This document shows positions 16,949 through 24,977 of a stretch of 37,529 nt of DNA, piece after piece. This DNA is from Rhodospirillaceae bacterium. Its GTDB lineage: Bacteria; Pseudomonadota; Alphaproteobacteria; CACIAM-22H2. The stretch's first letter is position 1; the number at the start of each line of letters is the position of its first letter. The position numbers were made by a program, and so were the translations under genes. The stretch lies in NCBI GenBank assembly GCA_022843945.1, contig JALHMR010000044.1, positions 1 to 37,529 on the forward strand. Reading direction: 5' to 3'. The notes beneath the pieces are model-generated. The model saw nothing but the letters and a program-made list of their open reading frames with translations. It made no database searches and had not been told where the DNA came from.

Positions 16949-19000
16949 ATGGCGCCGGACGGCCAAACGCCTGATCTGGAAAAGGAATCACGTCCCGGCC
17001 GAGCGCCGGTGGCGAAGGGCGCGATCGTCGTCGAGGATCGCTATGTCATCCATCCGGACCGGCCGGCGCCCGAGCATGCGACGCCCCAGACCCCCGCGGT
17101 CATGGCCGACGACCCGATGTCCCCCGGCGAAGCGCGGGTGGCGCTGATCTGCGATATCGAGCCGCTGCCCCGCATCGAGGTGATGGACAAGCTGCGCGGC
17201 CTGGCGCGCCCCGGCCTGACCCAGATCGCGGCCTTCGGCCCGGTGGATTTCCCCGGAGCCAATGGCCAGCGGCTGGCCGTGGTGGTTCATCCCGGACAAG
17301 GAGGCCGCCTGGTGGCACCGGGTGCCGCCACCGTCCCGGTGATGAGCACCGAGACGATCTTCGAGACCGTGGTCCGGCCGATCGTCATCGGTCTGACCGA
17401 GATGTTCCACCGCAACCAGACTCATCGCGGCATCCGTCCCGACAACATCTTTTTCAGCGACGCGAGCCAGACGCGCGTGGTGCTGGGCCAGAGCGTCACG
17501 GCGCCGGCCGGTTACTATCAGCCCCCCGCTTTCGAGACCATCGAATGCGCCATGGCGGATCCCGAGGGCAAGGGGACCGGCACGCGCGCCGAGGACATGT
17601 TCTCGCTCGGCGTGGTCATGCTCGCGCTGTGCACCGGCAAGATCCCGGGAGCGGGAGTCGACCCGGAGGAGATGCTCGCGCGGCGCATCGAGAAGGGCTC
17701 GCTCGATGCCTATGCCGATGCGCAGGCGCTCCCGCGCGATTTGATCGACGGACTGCGCGGCCTGCTATCCGACGATTCCCGCGAACGCTGGGGCCTCGAG
17801 AACTTCAAGAGCTGGCTGGAAGGAAACCGCGTCGGTGCGCCGCGCGTCGGTGCGACCATCCGGGCGCATCAGGGCTTTGATTTCGGCGGCAAGAAGTGGT
17901 GGACCGCGGCGGGCACCGCGATGGCGCTTTGTCGCCGGCCGGAACAGGGCGCCAAGGCGCTGCGCTCGGGCGCGGTGCTGGATTGGATGAAGCGCAGCCT
18001 GCCCGACAACATCCCGGTCGACGCGCTGTCCTCCGTGCTGGCGGAGTTCGAGGTTTCCGGCGGCGGCACCGACCAGATGCTGCTGGCCAAGGCCTCGATC
18101 GCCATGGATCCGCAGGCGCCGATCCGCTTCTCAGGCATGAGTGTGCGCCTCGATGGTCTGGGTTCGGCCATGGTCACGGCCATGCGCAAACCTGGCGGCG
18201 GCGCCCTGTTCGGCGACCTGCTCAAGGCCAACCTGCCGTCCTACTGGCTCAACAGCCAGCCCAAACACGTCAACCGCGGCATCGGCGTCACCGCGCATCT
18301 CGAAAAGCTCGGTCGCTGGGTGAGCGACGGCGGGCCCGGTGCTGGCATGGAACGCTGCCTCTACGACCTCAATCCCAACCTGCCCTGCCTGAGTCCGATC
18401 ACCGGCGGTCGCTGGGTTTCCGAACCGTCGGAGCTGCTGCCGGCCATCGACGCTGCCGCCTCGGCCGGCGGACTCAGCCGCCAGCCGATCGATCGCCACA
18501 TCGCCGCCTTTCTCGCCTCGCGCTCGCACGCCGATACGACACAGCTCCTCGGCCTGATGCAGCCACAGGGGCTCGATGAGCACTCGGCCATCGGCACGCT
18601 GCGCCTGCTGGCGGAGTTGCAATCGAGCTTCAAGGCGAAATCCTTGCCCGGGCTGGGTAACTACTGCGCCGAGCTTCTGAAGCCGGTGATCGACACGTTC
18701 CATCACCGCAGGCGGCGCGGCAAGCTGCACGAGGCGGTGATGGCCGTGGCGCGGTCGGGCAATCTGCCGGCCCTGCTGAAGCTGATCGATGATGCCGATT
18801 TCAAGAAGATCGATCGGCGCGGCTTCGAGAAAGCACGCGAGCTTTTCTCCAAGGCGGAGTCCGACCTTTCCCACCTGGAGCGCGACGCTCCGCGACGTAA
18901 GGAAGAGGCGCGCCGCAAGGGGCGGGAGTCGGCGGCCCTGATCTCCTCGGGCCTGTCGGTCGTTACGGTGGCCCTGCTGCTGTTCCTCAAATGGCTGTAA
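16949..19000 (+). CDS. Tail-anchored pseudokinase (protein-kinase-like fold, degenerate catalytic residues)
   Basis: The 683-residue protein has a kinase-like N-terminal third. THRGIRPDNIFF (from residue 158) aligns with the HRDxKPxN catalytic loop, but the Asp is Gly161 and the Lys is Arg; the DFG region reads VVLGQSV with no aspartate, and no VAIK-type lysine is visible. Later blocks (GTRAEDMFSLGVVMLALCTGKIP) match subdomains VIII-IX. It therefore looks catalytically dead. Residues 300-640 are unrecognised, the end is highly charged, and a single transmembrane segment (SVVTVALLLFLKWL) closes the protein, so the bulk should lie in the cytoplasm on the membrane. The last 10 bp overlap the next membrane-protein gene. 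A scaffold or signalling role is inferred. Confidence 0.75.
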   Translation: MAPDGQTPDLEKESRPGRAPVAKGAIVVEDRYVIHPDRPAPEHATPQTPAVMADDPMSPGEARVALICDIEPLPRIEVMDKLRGLARPGLTQIAAFGPVDFPGANGQRLAVVVHPGQGGRLVAPGAATVPVMSTETIFETVVRPIVIGLTEMFHRNQTHRGIRPDNIFFSDASQTRVVLGQSVTAPAGYYQPPAFETIECAMADPEGKGTGTRAEDMFSLGVVMLALCTGKIPGAGVDPEEMLARRIEKGSLDAYADAQALPRDLIDGLRGLLSDDSRERWGLENFKSWLEGNRVGAPRVGATIRAHQGFDFGGKKWWTAAGTAMALCRRPEQGAKALRSGAVLDWMKRSLPDNIPVDALSSVLAEFEVSGGGTDQMLLAKASIAMDPQAPIRFSGMSVRLDGLGSAMVTAMRKPGGGALFGDLLKANLPSYWLNSQPKHVNRGIGVTAHLEKLGRWVSDGGPGAGMERCLYDLNPNLPCLSPITGGRWVSEPSELLPAIDAAASAGGLSRQPIDRHIAAFLASRSHADTTQLLGLMQPQGLDEHSAIGTLRLLAELQSSFKAKSLPGLGNYCAELLKPVIDTFHHRRRRGKLHEAVMAVARSGNLPALLKLIDDADFKKIDRRGFEKARELFSKAESDLSHLERDAPRRKEEARRKGRESAALISSGLSVVTVALLLFLKWL

Positions 19001-19578
19001 TCCCGCCCACCACGGCCGGCCCGGCCGCCCCCAATACCCAGGCGCAGATTGCGGCAGCCAACGCCAAGACGGCCGCGGCGGTTGCCGCGCAGGCCCGCAA
19101 GGGCGGCAAGAGCGGGATGATCCTGATCATCGGCCTCGGCCTGTTCGCCATGCTGGCGATCGGCTTGGGCTCGCCCTCGTTGCTCGTCTTCATGATCATC
19201 GCCCTCGGGCCGACGATCGGTGCGGCCCTGGTCGACAAGGATCCGGAAAAGCATTCGGCCATCGCGGTCGGGGCCATGAGCCTGGCGGCGATGATTCCGC
19301 TGGTTCTCGCGCAATTCACCGCCAAGAGCGGGTCCGGTTACCACGTGCTGCGCGACCCGTTTGCCTGGCTCAGCGTCTACGGCGCGGCCGGCGTCGGCTG
19401 GGGCATCCATGCCGCGGTACCCGCCGTCACCGTGATGCTGTCGGACTTGCGCGCCGAGTGGCGGCGCAAGGACCTGCTCAAGCTGCAGGATGACCTCGTC
19501 GAGGAATGGGGGGCGGAGGTCTCGACCAAGAAGAAGGCCGAGCAGCCCAAGGCGCCGGCCGGGCCTCGAGCTTCCTAG
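18991..19578 (+). CDS. Four-helix membrane protein coupled to the pseudokinase, function unknown
   Basis: The 195-residue protein has an Ala/Gln-rich N-terminal arm (residues 1-40), four hydrophobic segments (about 43-60, 62-81, 89-109, 124-149) and a charged C-terminal tail with LRAEWRRKDLLKLQDDLVEE and a Lys-rich end. I recognise no family. Its ATG lies inside the pseudokinase gene, 10 bp before that gene's stop in another frame, so translation is coupled and the two probably form a membrane complex. It ends tail to tail with rpoH, sharing CTAG between stop codons, so the pair is confined between purA and rpoH. Confidence 0.75.
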   Translation: MAVIPPTTAGPAAPNTQAQIAAANAKTAAAVAAQARKGGKSGMILIIGLGLFAMLAIGLGSPSLLVFMIIALGPTIGAALVDKDPEKHSAIAVGAMSLAAMIPLVLAQFTAKSGSGYHVLRDPFAWLSVYGAAGVGWGIHAAVPAVTVMLSDLRAEWRRKDLLKLQDDLVEEWGAEVSTKKKAEQPKAPAGPRAS

Positions 19579-20465
19579 CTCGGGCGCCGGCGCGCGGCGT
19601 CCTCGTTGGCGTAGGACTTCATCGCCTTCTGCAGCTTCTCGAACGCTCGCACCTCGATCTGGCGCACGCGCTCGCGGCTGACCGAATACTTCTGCGATAG
19701 GTCCTCGAGCGTCGTCGGCTCCTCGCGCAAGCGGCGCTCGACAAGGATGTCGCGTTCGCGCGGGTTGAGCGATTTGAGGGCCCGCTGGAGCAGCCGCTGC
19801 CGGCGATCGTATTCCTGCGATTCAGCGAGCTTGACCTCCTGGCTGTCGGTATCGTCGACCAGCCAGTCCTGCCATTCGCCTTCGCCATCCTGGCGCAATG
19901 GCGCGTTGAGCGAATGATCGGGGCTGGCGAGCCGCCGGTTCATGTTGACGACGTCGGTCTCCGGAACGCTCAGCTCCTGCGCGATCTTTTTCACGTGCTC
20001 GGGCGTCAGGTCGCCTTCCTCCAGCGCCTGCATCTGGCTCTTGATCTTGCGCAGGTTGAAGAACAGCTTTTTCTGGGCCGCGGTCGTGCCCATCTTCACC
20101 AGCGACCACGAATGCAGGATGTATTCCTGGATCGCGGCGCGAATCCACCACATGGCATAGGTGGCGAGACGAAACCCGCGATCGGGATCGAAGCGCTTCA
20201 CCGCCTGCATCATTCCGACGTTGCCTTCGGAGATGAGTTCGGACAGCGGCAGGCCGTAGCCGCGATAGCCCATGGCAATCTTCGCCACGAGACGCAGATG
20301 GCTGGTCACGAGCTGATGCGCGGCTTGGGAATCCTCACGCTCGCGCCAGCGCTTGGCGAGCATGTACTCCTCTTCCGGCTCGAGCAGGGGAAACTTGCGA
20401 ATCTCCTGCAGGTACCGGCTGAGGTTCCCCTCGTTCGACAGGGCGGGAATGGTCATCGTGGCCAT
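19575..20465 (-). CDS. rpoH: RNA polymerase sigma-32 factor (heat shock)
   Basis: The 296-residue protein is RpoH, which directs RNA polymerase to heat-shock promoters. Region 2 has LVTSHLRLVAKIAMGYRGYG and the -10 recognition part RLATYAMWWIRAAIQEYIL. The RpoH box, QKKLFFNLRKIK, separates it from other sigma factors. Region 4 (ERRLREEPTTLEDLSQKYSVS with SRERVRQIEVRAFEKL) ends the protein. The start at 20465 has GCGGAAC just upstream; an ATG three codons later is possible. Two promoters are visible: a sigma-70-type one at the end of rluD and a perfect EcfG-type one closer in. The order rluD-rpoH is common in Alphaproteobacteria. Confidence 0.97.
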   Translation of the reverse strand: MATMTIPALSNEGNLSRYLQEIRKFPLLEPEEEYMLAKRWREREDSQAAHQLVTSHLRLVAKIAMGYRGYGLPLSELISEGNVGMMQAVKRFDPDRGFRLATYAMWWIRAAIQEYILHSWSLVKMGTTAAQKKLFFNLRKIKSQMQALEEGDLTPEHVKKIAQELSVPETDVVNMNRRLASPDHSLNAPLRQDGEGEWQDWLVDDTDSQEVKLAESQEYDRRQRLLQRALKSLNPRERDILVERRLREEPTTLEDLSQKYSVSRERVRQIEVRAFEKLQKAMKSYANEDAARRRPS

Positions 20466-20511
20466 CTGTTCCGCTTCACCAATTGGAATCCCCTGAAGGT
20501 GTTGTCCGCAA

Positions 20512-20537
20512 AACGTACAGGCTGACCCCTACGTTCC
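20512..20537 (-). promoter_or_regulatory. Candidate EcfG (general stress sigma) promoter of rpoH
   Basis: On the minus strand GGAAC (20537-20533) and CGTT (20515-20512) are separated by exactly 17 bp, the full consensus for EcfG-type sigma factors. Expected +1 is near 20505, about 40 nt before the rpoH start codon. Confidence 0.65.
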
Positions 20538-20589
20538 CGCGGGTACCCCCTGGAACCACCAACGAATACGGTAAAGCTTTAATGCGGCG

Positions 20590-20618
20590 ATCATAGGGCA
20601 GAAGGCAGGGGTTCTCAA
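20590..20618 (-). promoter_or_regulatory. Housekeeping-type promoter of rpoH
   Basis: On the minus strand TTGAGA (20618-20613) and TATGAT (20595-20590) are 17 bp apart, a strong sigma-70 match. The element begins at the rluD stop codon, giving rpoH its own transcript with a leader of about 118 nt. CCCTAT before the -10 also resembles half of a sigma-32 -10 element, so self-activation is conceivable. Confidence 0.55.
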
Positions 20619-20619
20619 C

Positions 20620-21606
20620 TCACGTCGATATACGTTCTAATCTCTCAATTAGATCACTTATATCTCTAGATATTTTCCTGTCGAAACGTAGGGGTTTTCC
20701 GGTTCTGGGGTGTTGAAAACCCAGGGTGACGGCGTCGAGGGCCTGGCGCGGAAAATCAGAGATGCCCGCCCCATCCTGGACCGCGATACCGCGCCCGGCT
20801 TTCCGCCCATAGACCGGATCACCGATCAGCGGGTGCCCGCTCGCGGTCAGGTGGACGCGGATCTGATGGGTGCGCCCGGTGGCCAGCCGGCATTCGACAA
20901 GGCTGGCCCGGTCATCGGCCAGCGGCCTGAGCACCCGGTAGTGCGTCACCGCCGGTTTGCCGCCTCTCTGCACGACCGCCATCTTCTTGCGGTCGCGGGG
21001 CGAGCGGCCGATGGCGCCAGTCATCGTGCCTTCGCGGGGTCGCGGCACGCCCCACACGACGGCCTGGTAGGCGCGTTCGATCGTGCGCGCGGCGAACTGG
21101 GCGACGAGCGATTGGTGCGCGGCATCGTTCTTGGCCGCCACCATCAGGCCGCTGGTGTCCTTGTCCAGCCGGTGAACGATACCGGGCCGCACCACGCCGC
21201 CGATGCCCGACAGGCTGTCCGCGCAATGAGCGAGCAGCGCGTTGACCAGCGTGCGATCAGGATTGCCGGGAGCGGGATGGACGACGAGCCCCGCCGGCTT
21301 GTCGATGACGATGAGGTCGCGATCCTCGTAGAGAATCTCGAGCGGCATGGCCTGGGCGGCAGCGTGCGCCTGGTGCACCGCCGGCAGGGTCACGGCGAAA
21401 ACCTGCCCTGGTTTGACCCTGCGGGAGGGGTCGGATATCGTCCGGCCGTCGCTGGTGACGCGGCCCTCGGCGATCAGGGCCTTGATCCGCGAGCGCGACG
21501 GTGCCGGCTCCTGCGCGGCGAGGCTCGTCGCCAACGCGCGATCGAGCCGGTCGCCGGCAGCCTGCGCATCGATCGTCACCGTTATGGTTTGATCTTCGCT
21601 TCTCAT
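20620..21606 (-). CDS. rluD: Ribosomal large-subunit pseudouridine synthase, RluA family (RluD-like)
   Basis: The 328-residue protein has an N-terminal S4 RNA-binding domain (RLDRALATSLAAQ, then SRSRIKALIAEGRVTSDG) and a pseudouridine synthase domain with the catalytic aspartate in HRLDKDTSGLMV. IDKPAGLVVHPAPGN and GRTHQIRVHL are further family blocks. RluD converts uridines in helix 69 of 23S rRNA and is needed for efficient ribosome assembly; the specific site is inferred from the rluD-rpoH gene order. Start 21606 is used; an ATG five codons upstream (21621) is equally possible. The gene is divergent from the small membrane protein, only 36 bp away. Confidence 0.92.
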   Translation of the reverse strand: MRSEDQTITVTIDAQAAGDRLDRALATSLAAQEPAPSRSRIKALIAEGRVTSDGRTISDPSRRVKPGQVFAVTLPAVHQAHAAAQAMPLEILYEDRDLIVIDKPAGLVVHPAPGNPDRTLVNALLAHCADSLSGIGGVVRPGIVHRLDKDTSGLMVAAKNDAAHQSLVAQFAARTIERAYQAVVWGVPRPREGTMTGAIGRSPRDRKKMAVVQRGGKPAVTHYRVLRPLADDRASLVECRLATGRTHQIRVHLTASGHPLIGDPVYGRKAGRGIAVQDGAGISDFPRQALDAVTLGFQHPRTGKPLRFDRKISRDISDLIERLERIST

Positions 21607-21642
21607 GCCCGTTCCGGTCATCACCCGACACTGACCCACCCG

Positions 21643-21981
21643 ATGCGCGCGCTCAAGACCATCGTTATCACGCTCGGCGTGGTCCTGCTCGGCGGCATGG
21701 GCCTGCTGATCTATGGCCTGTCGCAGAACTGGCACCGGGGGGCCGAGGCCCCGTCGCGTCCGGGTGCCGCCGCCACCGCGGCTCTCGCGACCGCCCCTCT
21801 GGCCACAGGCTGGGGCCGCGCGGTCCTGGGCGACGCGGCCGCCGGCCGGGTGAGCGCCGTGACGGCGGCCGGCGATCTCCTGGCGGTGCATCTGCGCGGC
21901 GATCGCGGCGATCGCGTGGTGATCGTCGATCCGCGCACCGGCGGCGTGGTCGGGACGTTCACGGTCGGCGACGCGCCATGA
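21643..21981 (+). CDS. Small single-pass membrane protein of unknown function
   Basis: The 112-residue protein has a short basic N-terminus, one transmembrane helix (TIVITLGVVLLGGMGLLIYGL, about residues 6-26), an Ala/Pro-rich linker and a small periplasmic beta-rich domain (VTAAGDLLAVHLRGDRGD, then VVIVDPRTGGVVGTFTV). It resembles the small DUF6476-type proteins that sit beside rluD in Alphaproteobacteria; that name is from memory of context and not checked. Its stop codon overlaps the ATG of the JAMM peptidase by 4 bp, so the two are co-translated. The beta repeats suggest a half-propeller-like fragment, but no function can be given. Confidence 0.72.
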   Translation: MRALKTIVITLGVVLLGGMGLLIYGLSQNWHRGAEAPSRPGAAATAALATAPLATGWGRAVLGDAAAGRVSAVTAAGDLLAVHLRGDRGDRVVIVDPRTGGVVGTFTVGDAP

Positions 21982-22499
21982 TGCGCATCGCCCCTGAGGC
22001 CCTGCGGCAGCTCGTGGAGGCGGCGGAAGCCGCCTATCCCGGCGAATGCTGCGGCCTGCTCGTCGGGCGGCAGTTGCCGAGCGGCGTGATCGAAGCGATC
22101 CGGGCCCATCCCAGCGCCAATCTCGGCAAGAAGGAGAACCGCTTCGAGATCGACCCGCGGCTTTGGGTCGATCTGGCGCGAGCACTGGGCCGGGGGCCGA
22201 CCAAGGTCGTCGGCCTCTATCATTCGCATCCCGACGGCCCGGCGCAGCCGTCGGCGGTCGATCTCGACTCCGCCTGGGGCGAAGAGCTGGTCTGGCTGAT
22301 CGTCAGCGTCGCGGGCAATCCGGATGCGGCGGCGGGTGCTGCGCGCACGGGCCAGGCGATCCAGGTGACCGCCCACATTCTCGATCATGATGGGCGGCAG
22401 TTCCGCGAGCTGCCGCTGCGCACCACCGACTGGGCGCCTTATCCAGTGCGCCTCGATCCCGACAAATTTCCAGATGGGCCGCTGGAAGAGACGCCATGA
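21978..22499 (+). CDS. JAMM/MPN metalloprotease (M67 family)
   Basis: The 173-residue protein is a JAMM domain with all zinc-site residues: E23 in YPGECCGLLVGR and H82, H84, S92 and D95 in YHSHPDGPAQPSAVDLDSA. Bacterial M67 enzymes remove residues from the C-terminus of ubiquitin-like sulfur carriers such as CysO, or act in related sulfur transfer; a carrier gene is not visible here. A start at 21978 overlaps the previous stop (ATGATG, either ATG is usable). The 3' end overlaps the threonine aldolase by 4 bp, so three genes are chained by translation, and a link to amino-acid or sulfur metabolism is possible. Confidence 0.9.
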   Translation: MMRIAPEALRQLVEAAEAAYPGECCGLLVGRQLPSGVIEAIRAHPSANLGKKENRFEIDPRLWVDLARALGRGPTKVVGLYHSHPDGPAQPSAVDLDSAWGEELVWLIVSVAGNPDAAAGAARTGQAIQVTAHILDHDGRQFRELPLRTTDWAPYPVRLDPDKFPDGPLEETP

Positions 22500-23542
22500 A
22501 TTTCTGCAGCGACAACACCGCCGGCGCGCATCCCAAGGTCCTCGAAGCGCTGGTCGCGCATAATGCCGGTGCCGCGATGCCGTATGGCAACGACGAGCTC
22601 ACGCAGCGCGTCGAAAAGCGCATCGCCGAGATCTTCGAGCGCGACTGCGCGGTGTTTCTGGTCGGCACGGGGACGGCGGCCAACGTGCTGTCGCTGGCGG
22701 CGCTGACGCCGCCCTGGGGTGTCGTCTATTGCCACCCTGGATCGCATATCAACTGCGATGAATGCGGCGCACCGGAATTCTTCACGGGCGGCGCCAAGCT
22801 CATGCCCATCGCCGGCGCGGACGGCAAGATCGCGGCGGCCGATCTCGATGGGGCGATCACCGGGGCCGGCGTGGTCCACCATGCGCAGCCGGCCTCGATC
22901 AGCCTGACCCAGGCGACGGAGGCAGGCACCGTCTATACCGAGGGCGAGATCGGCGCCATCGCCGACGTGGCGCGTCGCCACCGGCTGGGCCTGCATGTCG
23001 ATGGGGCGAGGTTTGCCAACGCCCTGGTCAGCCTCAACTGCCGGCCCGCCGATATCACCTGGCGCGCCGGCGTCGATATCCTGAGCTTCGGGGCGACCAA
23101 GAACGGCGCCGTCGCGGCCGAGGCGGTGGTCGTTTTTGACAGGGAAAAGGCGGCCACGCTGGGCTATCGCCGCAAGCGCGGGGGGCAGCTGTGGTCGAAG
23201 ATGCGGTTTATCTCGGCGCAGTTCGACGCCTATCTCAAGGACGATCTCTGGCTCGCCAATGCGCGGCACGCCAACGCCACGGCCAAGACGCTGGGCCAGG
23301 GGTTGGCAGGCGTGCCGGGTGCCCGCATCGAACATCCGGTCCAGGCGAATGAGATCTTCGTCACCCTGCCTGAACCGGTCATCCGCGGCCTGGAACAGGA
23401 TGGCTTCAAGTTCTATCGCTGGGTCGAGGGCGGCCAGCTGCTGAGGCTTGTCACCTCGTTCAATACCGAGCCGGCCCATGTCGAGGCCTTCCTGGCCAGC
23501 GCCCGAAGGCATGCCGCCCGGGGCACCCAGGCCGCTCAATAG
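22496..23542 (+). CDS. ltaE: Low-specificity L-threonine aldolase
   Basis: The 348-residue protein is a PLP enzyme of the beta-eliminating lyase/threonine aldolase group. NFCSDNTAGAHPKVLEAL is the typical N-terminus, LHVDGARFANA binds the cofactor, and the PLP lysine is K202 in SFGATKNGA. It cleaves L-threonine or allo-threonine to glycine and acetaldehyde. Its start overlaps the JAMM gene stop as ATGA. A GC-rich inverted repeat follows the stop by 8 bp. With serA and serC in the same window, it adds a second glycine/serine route, but it is 13 kb away and not in that operon. Confidence 0.93.
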   Translation: MNFCSDNTAGAHPKVLEALVAHNAGAAMPYGNDELTQRVEKRIAEIFERDCAVFLVGTGTAANVLSLAALTPPWGVVYCHPGSHINCDECGAPEFFTGGAKLMPIAGADGKIAAADLDGAITGAGVVHHAQPASISLTQATEAGTVYTEGEIGAIADVARRHRLGLHVDGARFANALVSLNCRPADITWRAGVDILSFGATKNGAVAAEAVVVFDREKAATLGYRRKRGGQLWSKMRFISAQFDAYLKDDLWLANARHANATAKTLGQGLAGVPGARIEHPVQANEIFVTLPEPVIRGLEQDGFKFYRWVEGGQLLRLVTSFNTEPAHVEAFLASARRHAARGTQAAQ

Positions 23543-23550
23543 CTTAGGAC

Positions 23551-23582
23551 CGGCCCCGAGCGTGCTTGATCGGCCGGGGCCG
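23551..23582 (+). terminator. Hairpin after the threonine aldolase gene
   Basis: CGGCCCCG (23551-23558) and CGGGGCCG (23575-23582) form a perfect 8-bp stem with a 16-nt loop. No T-run follows. It overlaps the -35 of the tRNA promoter. Confidence 0.4.
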
Positions 23583-23594
23583 TTCCGCTATTCA
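23566..23594 (+). promoter_or_regulatory. tRNA-Glu promoter
   Basis: TTGATC (23566-23571) and TATTCA (23589-23594) are 17 bp apart, placing +1 near 23601, 10 bp before the mature tRNA. Confidence 0.55.
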
Positions 23595-23610
23595 CTGGCG
23601 GCCGGTCAGG

Positions 23611-23686
23611 GTCCCCTTCGTCTAGTGGCCCAGGACACCGCCCTCTCACGGCGGGAACAGGGGTTCGAATCCCCTAGGGGACGCCA
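23611..23686 (+). tRNA. tRNA-Glu (anticodon CTC)
   Basis: The acceptor stem pairs GTCCCCT (23611-23617) with AGGGGAC (23676-23682), followed by G and an encoded CCA (23684-23686). The anticodon stem CCGCC/GGCGG encloses the loop CTCTCAC, anticodon CTC at 23645-23647, reading GAG. The T-arm is AGGGG-TTCGAAT-CCCCT. The minus-strand glycan cluster, richer in A/T, starts about 110 bp beyond; no duplicate of the tRNA 3' end was found in the window. Confidence 0.96.
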
Positions 23687-23795
23687 GCTTTTTCAATGAC
23701 CCTGGCGAACCGGCAGTATGCCTGGCCACTCGCAGCTCAGCCTTGCACGGCGGGCGGCCGGGGAGAGCCAGGTCGACGCGGCTCCATCGTGCTGG

Positions 23796-24869
23796 CTACC
23801 ACTTGAAGCTGACGCCCTGGCGCGGACATTCGGCGCATATGGGGATCGGGGTTCGACCTTGCTTCGCGTGGATGATCCGCATCCGCTGAGCCAGGGGACC
23901 GTTCCAGATGGCTGTGAGACTGTCGCTGCCAGCCTTGCCGTAAGAAGGCGCATCGCTCCACACGACATGATCGCAGCAGGGATAGATGGCGCTGTTCCAG
24001 TCAATTGACAGAACGGTCCAAAGCCAGTCGCACGGCACATCGACCGGCAGCGGCGAGGTCGTTTGCGGTGCTTCGGTTTCCTCCATTCCGCGCGGGTTGC
24101 CGGGGCGAACGTTGAACAGCATCCCGTGGCTCAGCGCGAACCGGCGAGCGGCATCAAGCTCATGTGCGTTGTGCCGATAGGAGATGTAGTCCAGCAAGAC
24201 GATCGTCTTGGCTTTCGTCTCGGATCGCAGACGCATGAAATTCAACAGATTGGCTTTGATCCGCTCGACGTCACCGCGTCGATGTTGAATCGAATGGACG
24301 GGCTGGGTGAATCCGCTCACGTGCACCTTCAGGCAGTCCAACCCCGCTTCAAGCAGCTTTCGCGAGTTCTGGTCATTGAGAAGGATGCCGTTCGACGCGA
24401 TCAGCGTGCCCACCCTCAGCTCGCTGGCAAATCTGACGGCCTCGTAGATATCCTTCGACATCAGCGGTTCGCCGTTGATGTAGGGGATCGCCAGCATCAG
24501 CCGGTCCGCGCATTCGCGGACCACGGCCTTGTAGTGGGCTAGATCCAGTTTTCCCTTGGGGATGGCCTGCCCGCTTCCCCGGGGGTTCGTATCATAGATG
24601 TCGTCCTCTGCGTCCCGACAGAAGAGGCAGCTCTCGTTGCACTCGTTCCAGAGCTCGAAATTGGCAACGATCGGCGACTTCGCGGAGGTGCGGAGCCGAA
24701 GGAAATAGGCCGCGTAACAAGCGACGGCGTTCCACACCTTGAGCGGGCTGAGCTTTCGCCCGGCCAGAAGTCTCCAAAGGAGCCTGGCCCGCAATTCGAG
24801 ATAGTGATTGCGCGGCCCCGGTTCCGCGGTTCCGCTGCCGACGAGTATGGTGGCTGGGGACGTGACCAT
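23796..24869 (-). CDS. Radical SAM protein with SPASM-type C-terminus
   Basis: The 357-residue protein has the radical SAM cluster motif CNESCLFC (C77, C81, C84), GEPLMS (the GGE-type SAM motif) and, at the end, extra cysteines (IYPCCDHVVW, PICAECPRQG) as in SPASM domains that hold auxiliary Fe-S clusters. The first 65 residues are basic and amphipathic. Radical SAM/SPASM enzymes modify peptides or sugars; with two neighbouring glycan genes upstream on the same strand, a sugar modification is the better guess here. Base composition is more A/T-rich than in flanking genes. The start at 24869 has GGAG close upstream. Confidence 0.85.
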   Translation of the reverse strand: MVTSPATILVGSGTAEPGPRNHYLELRARLLWRLLAGRKLSPLKVWNAVACYAAYFLRLRTSAKSPIVANFELWNECNESCLFCRDAEDDIYDTNPRGSGQAIPKGKLDLAHYKAVVRECADRLMLAIPYINGEPLMSKDIYEAVRFASELRVGTLIASNGILLNDQNSRKLLEAGLDCLKVHVSGFTQPVHSIQHRRGDVERIKANLLNFMRLRSETKAKTIVLLDYISYRHNAHELDAARRFALSHGMLFNVRPGNPRGMEETEAPQTTSPLPVDVPCDWLWTVLSIDWNSAIYPCCDHVVWSDAPSYGKAGSDSLTAIWNGPLAQRMRIIHAKQGRTPIPICAECPRQGVSFKW

Positions 24870-24977
24870 AGGGCTCCGCTAACGGCTATTCGGGGCCATC
24901 ATAGTCGATCCCGCCGGGCGGCACGGCTGGCTTTTTGCCGCCCGTTTCAGGTCCGCAAATTCGCCGCGTGGGTCCAT

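Noticed and set aside
23611-23686. Integrated element with att sites at tRNA-Glu
   Set aside because: No integrase, no duplicated tRNA 3' end and no mobility gene seen inside the window; only the composition shift supports transfer.
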